From Chitinophagaceae bacterium (GTDB lineage Bacteria > Bacteroidota > Bacteroidia > Chitinophagales > Chitinophagaceae): a DNA stretch of 64,000 nucleotides. The notes under the pieces are model-generated. The model worked only from the letters and a program-made list of their open reading frames with translations, was not told the DNA's origin and made no database searches. Of this stretch, positions 62,984 through 64,000 are shown in pieces (within the stretch, counting starts at the first letter, position 1; every line of letters starts with the position of its first letter). Position numbers and translations under genes: made by a program. The DNA lies in contig CAHJWK010000003.1 of assembly GCA_903642275.1 (NCBI GenBank), positions 1 through 64,000 on the forward strand. Direction: 5' to 3'.

Positions 62984-64000
62984 ATGAAATATAATAGTCT
63001 TTTACTTAAATCAATTTTCATAGTTTTTTTATTAACAGCCTGCATCAATTTTGTAAATGCCCAAAATGTTATTTCAAAAAAAGGGCAGGCAACTTTAAAA
63101 TCCTGCGAAAAATATTTTGCAGAAAATAATGATGCACACTTAAAAGAATTTATTGAGTTTACGTCTATACCTAGTATATCATCTATACCTGCACATAAAC
63201 CTGATATAGAAAAAGCTGCTGCGTGGATTATAAAAAAACTACAAGCAATCGGATTAACAACCGTACAACTAATACCAACAGAAGGCAACCCGGTTGTGTA
63301 TGGCTGTTGGGTGGGTGCAAAAGATAAGCCCACGGTTTTAATCTATGCTCATTACGATGTGCAGCCGGTAAAGGAAGCGGAATGGAACCATCCTCCTTTT
63401 GCAGGTGAAATAGAAAATGGAAGAATATATGCACGCGGCGCAAGCGATGACAAAAGCGGTGTAATGATTCCGATTTGGGCCGTAGAAGCGATGTTGAAAA
63501 CTAACAAATCATTACCTGTAAATGTGAAGTTTATATTTGAAGGAGAAGAAGAAATCTCAAGCCCGCATTTTCAGAAATTTCTTATTGATAATAAGGAATT
63601 ACTAAAGGCAGATTTTGCTTTAAATGGCGATGGAAGCCAGATTAATGACAGTACCGCTGCCATTTTAATGAGCTTAAGAGGAAGTGTGAAACTAGAGTTT
63701 ACTATAAAGACCGCTAATATAGATGCGCATTCAGGTTGGTATGGTGGTAAAACTCCAAACGCTGCAATAGACCTTGCTGAAATTATTTCTTCATTCTATA
63801 ATAAAGACGGGAGTATTGCAGTAGAAGGTTTTTACAACAATGTATTACCTATGACAAACTCTGAAAAAGAAATGGAAAATAAATTTCCTTATGATTCACT
63901 CACAGACCGGAAAATTTTGGGGACAACAGCCGAAACCGGCGATACAAATTTTACTCCTATGGAAAGAGTATGGTATAGACCAACATTAGAAGTAACGGGT
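62984..64000 (+). CDS. Exported M20-family dipeptidase (partial, 3' end beyond window)
   Basis: First 339 codons; signal peptide to ~27 (LLTACINFVNAQ; the Cys is not in a good lipobox). M20 zinc-peptidase motifs are YAHYDVQPVKEAEW (first metal ligands), IYARGASDDKSGVMIPIWAV and FEGEEEISSPHF (catalytic Glu pair), then the lid/dimerisation part HSGWYGGKTPNAAIDLAEI. This fits the dipeptidase branch that hydrolyses dipeptides in the periplasm. Possibly controlled by the upstream two-component pair (inference from position). Confidence 0.9.
   Translation, partial: MKYNSLLLKSIFIVFLLTACINFVNAQNVISKKGQATLKSCEKYFAENNDAHLKEFIEFTSIPSISSIPAHKPDIEKAAAWIIKKLQAIGLTTVQLIPTEGNPVVYGCWVGAKDKPTVLIYAHYDVQPVKEAEWNHPPFAGEIENGRIYARGASDDKSGVMIPIWAVEAMLKTNKSLPVNVKFIFEGEEEISSPHFQKFLIDNKELLKADFALNGDGSQINDSTAAILMSLRGSVKLEFTIKTANIDAHSGWYGGKTPNAAIDLAEIISSFYNKDGSIAVEGFYNNVLPMTNSEKEMENKFPYDSLTDRKILGTTAETGDTNFTPMERVWYRPTLEVTG

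Overview
The window reads as accessory DNA of a Bacteroidota bacterium, most likely family Chitinophagaceae. The evidence is AT-rich sequence without strong Shine-Dalgarno sites, SusC/SusD/SusE outer-membrane proteins, type IX secretion C-terminal domains, a LytS-type propeller sensor kinase, an IntDOT-like tyrosine recombinase and Bacteroidota MobC/relaxase proteins. No complete tRNA, rRNA or CRISPR array was found.

Layout. 1-2.4 kb: a mobilization module on the minus strand (relaxase running off the left edge, MobC, a small unknown protein, a helix-turn-helix protein) with a candidate oriT at 1243-1305. 2.4-12 kb: a block bounded by two copies of a ~116-bp direct repeat. It starts with decayed genes (MacB-like permease, spore-photoproduct-lyase-like radical SAM enzyme, DUF4142 fragment, YtxH-like gene) and continues with a mostly intact stress set: royal-jelly/yellow-family lipoprotein, DUF4142 protein, DUF892 ferritin-like protein, HPII-type catalase, a helical protein and a zinc alcohol dehydrogenase. 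12-19.5 kb: decayed DNA, an unknown two-TM protein, an 880-aa TPR protein lying alone between two attachment-site-like sequences, and S74/AraC remnants. 19.8-30.8 kb: a secreted T9SS protein and a maltodextrin/starch-type utilization locus (SusR-like regulator, SusC, SusD, SusE, GH13 amylase). 31-40 kb: a DnaE2 remnant, cupin and AraC genes, a second stress cluster (three DUF2382/YsnF proteins, OmpA, YtxH, DUF2383) and a frameshifted fructose-bisphosphatase. 40.4-47.8 kb: a second, unrelated mobilization module (primase, oriT-like palindrome, MobC, relaxase, coupling ATPase, DUF1016 nuclease, integrase). Almost every gene in it except the integrase is damaged. 48-64 kb: a second copy of the two-TM protein, a T9SS repeat protein, methyltransferases, transporters, serine hydrolases, a LytS/LytTR two-component system and a truncated M20 peptidase.

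How it fits together. A short sequence matching the 3' end of a tRNA (best fit tRNA-Asp) occurs at 14.30, 17.53 and 47.80 kb. The 17.53 and 47.80 kb copies share an orientation and each is followed by a terminator, and the integrase lies just inside the 47.80 kb copy. The simplest inference is repeated insertion of integrase-driven islands at one tRNA gene, the main one spanning about 17.5-47.8 kb and carrying the sugar-utilization locus and stress genes. A related element end (two-TM gene plus ~290 bp of conserved non-coding DNA) is present twice in opposite orientation at 13.3-14.3 and 47.8-48.8 kb. The many frameshifts, nonsense codons and truncated paralogs indicate old, partly decayed islands.
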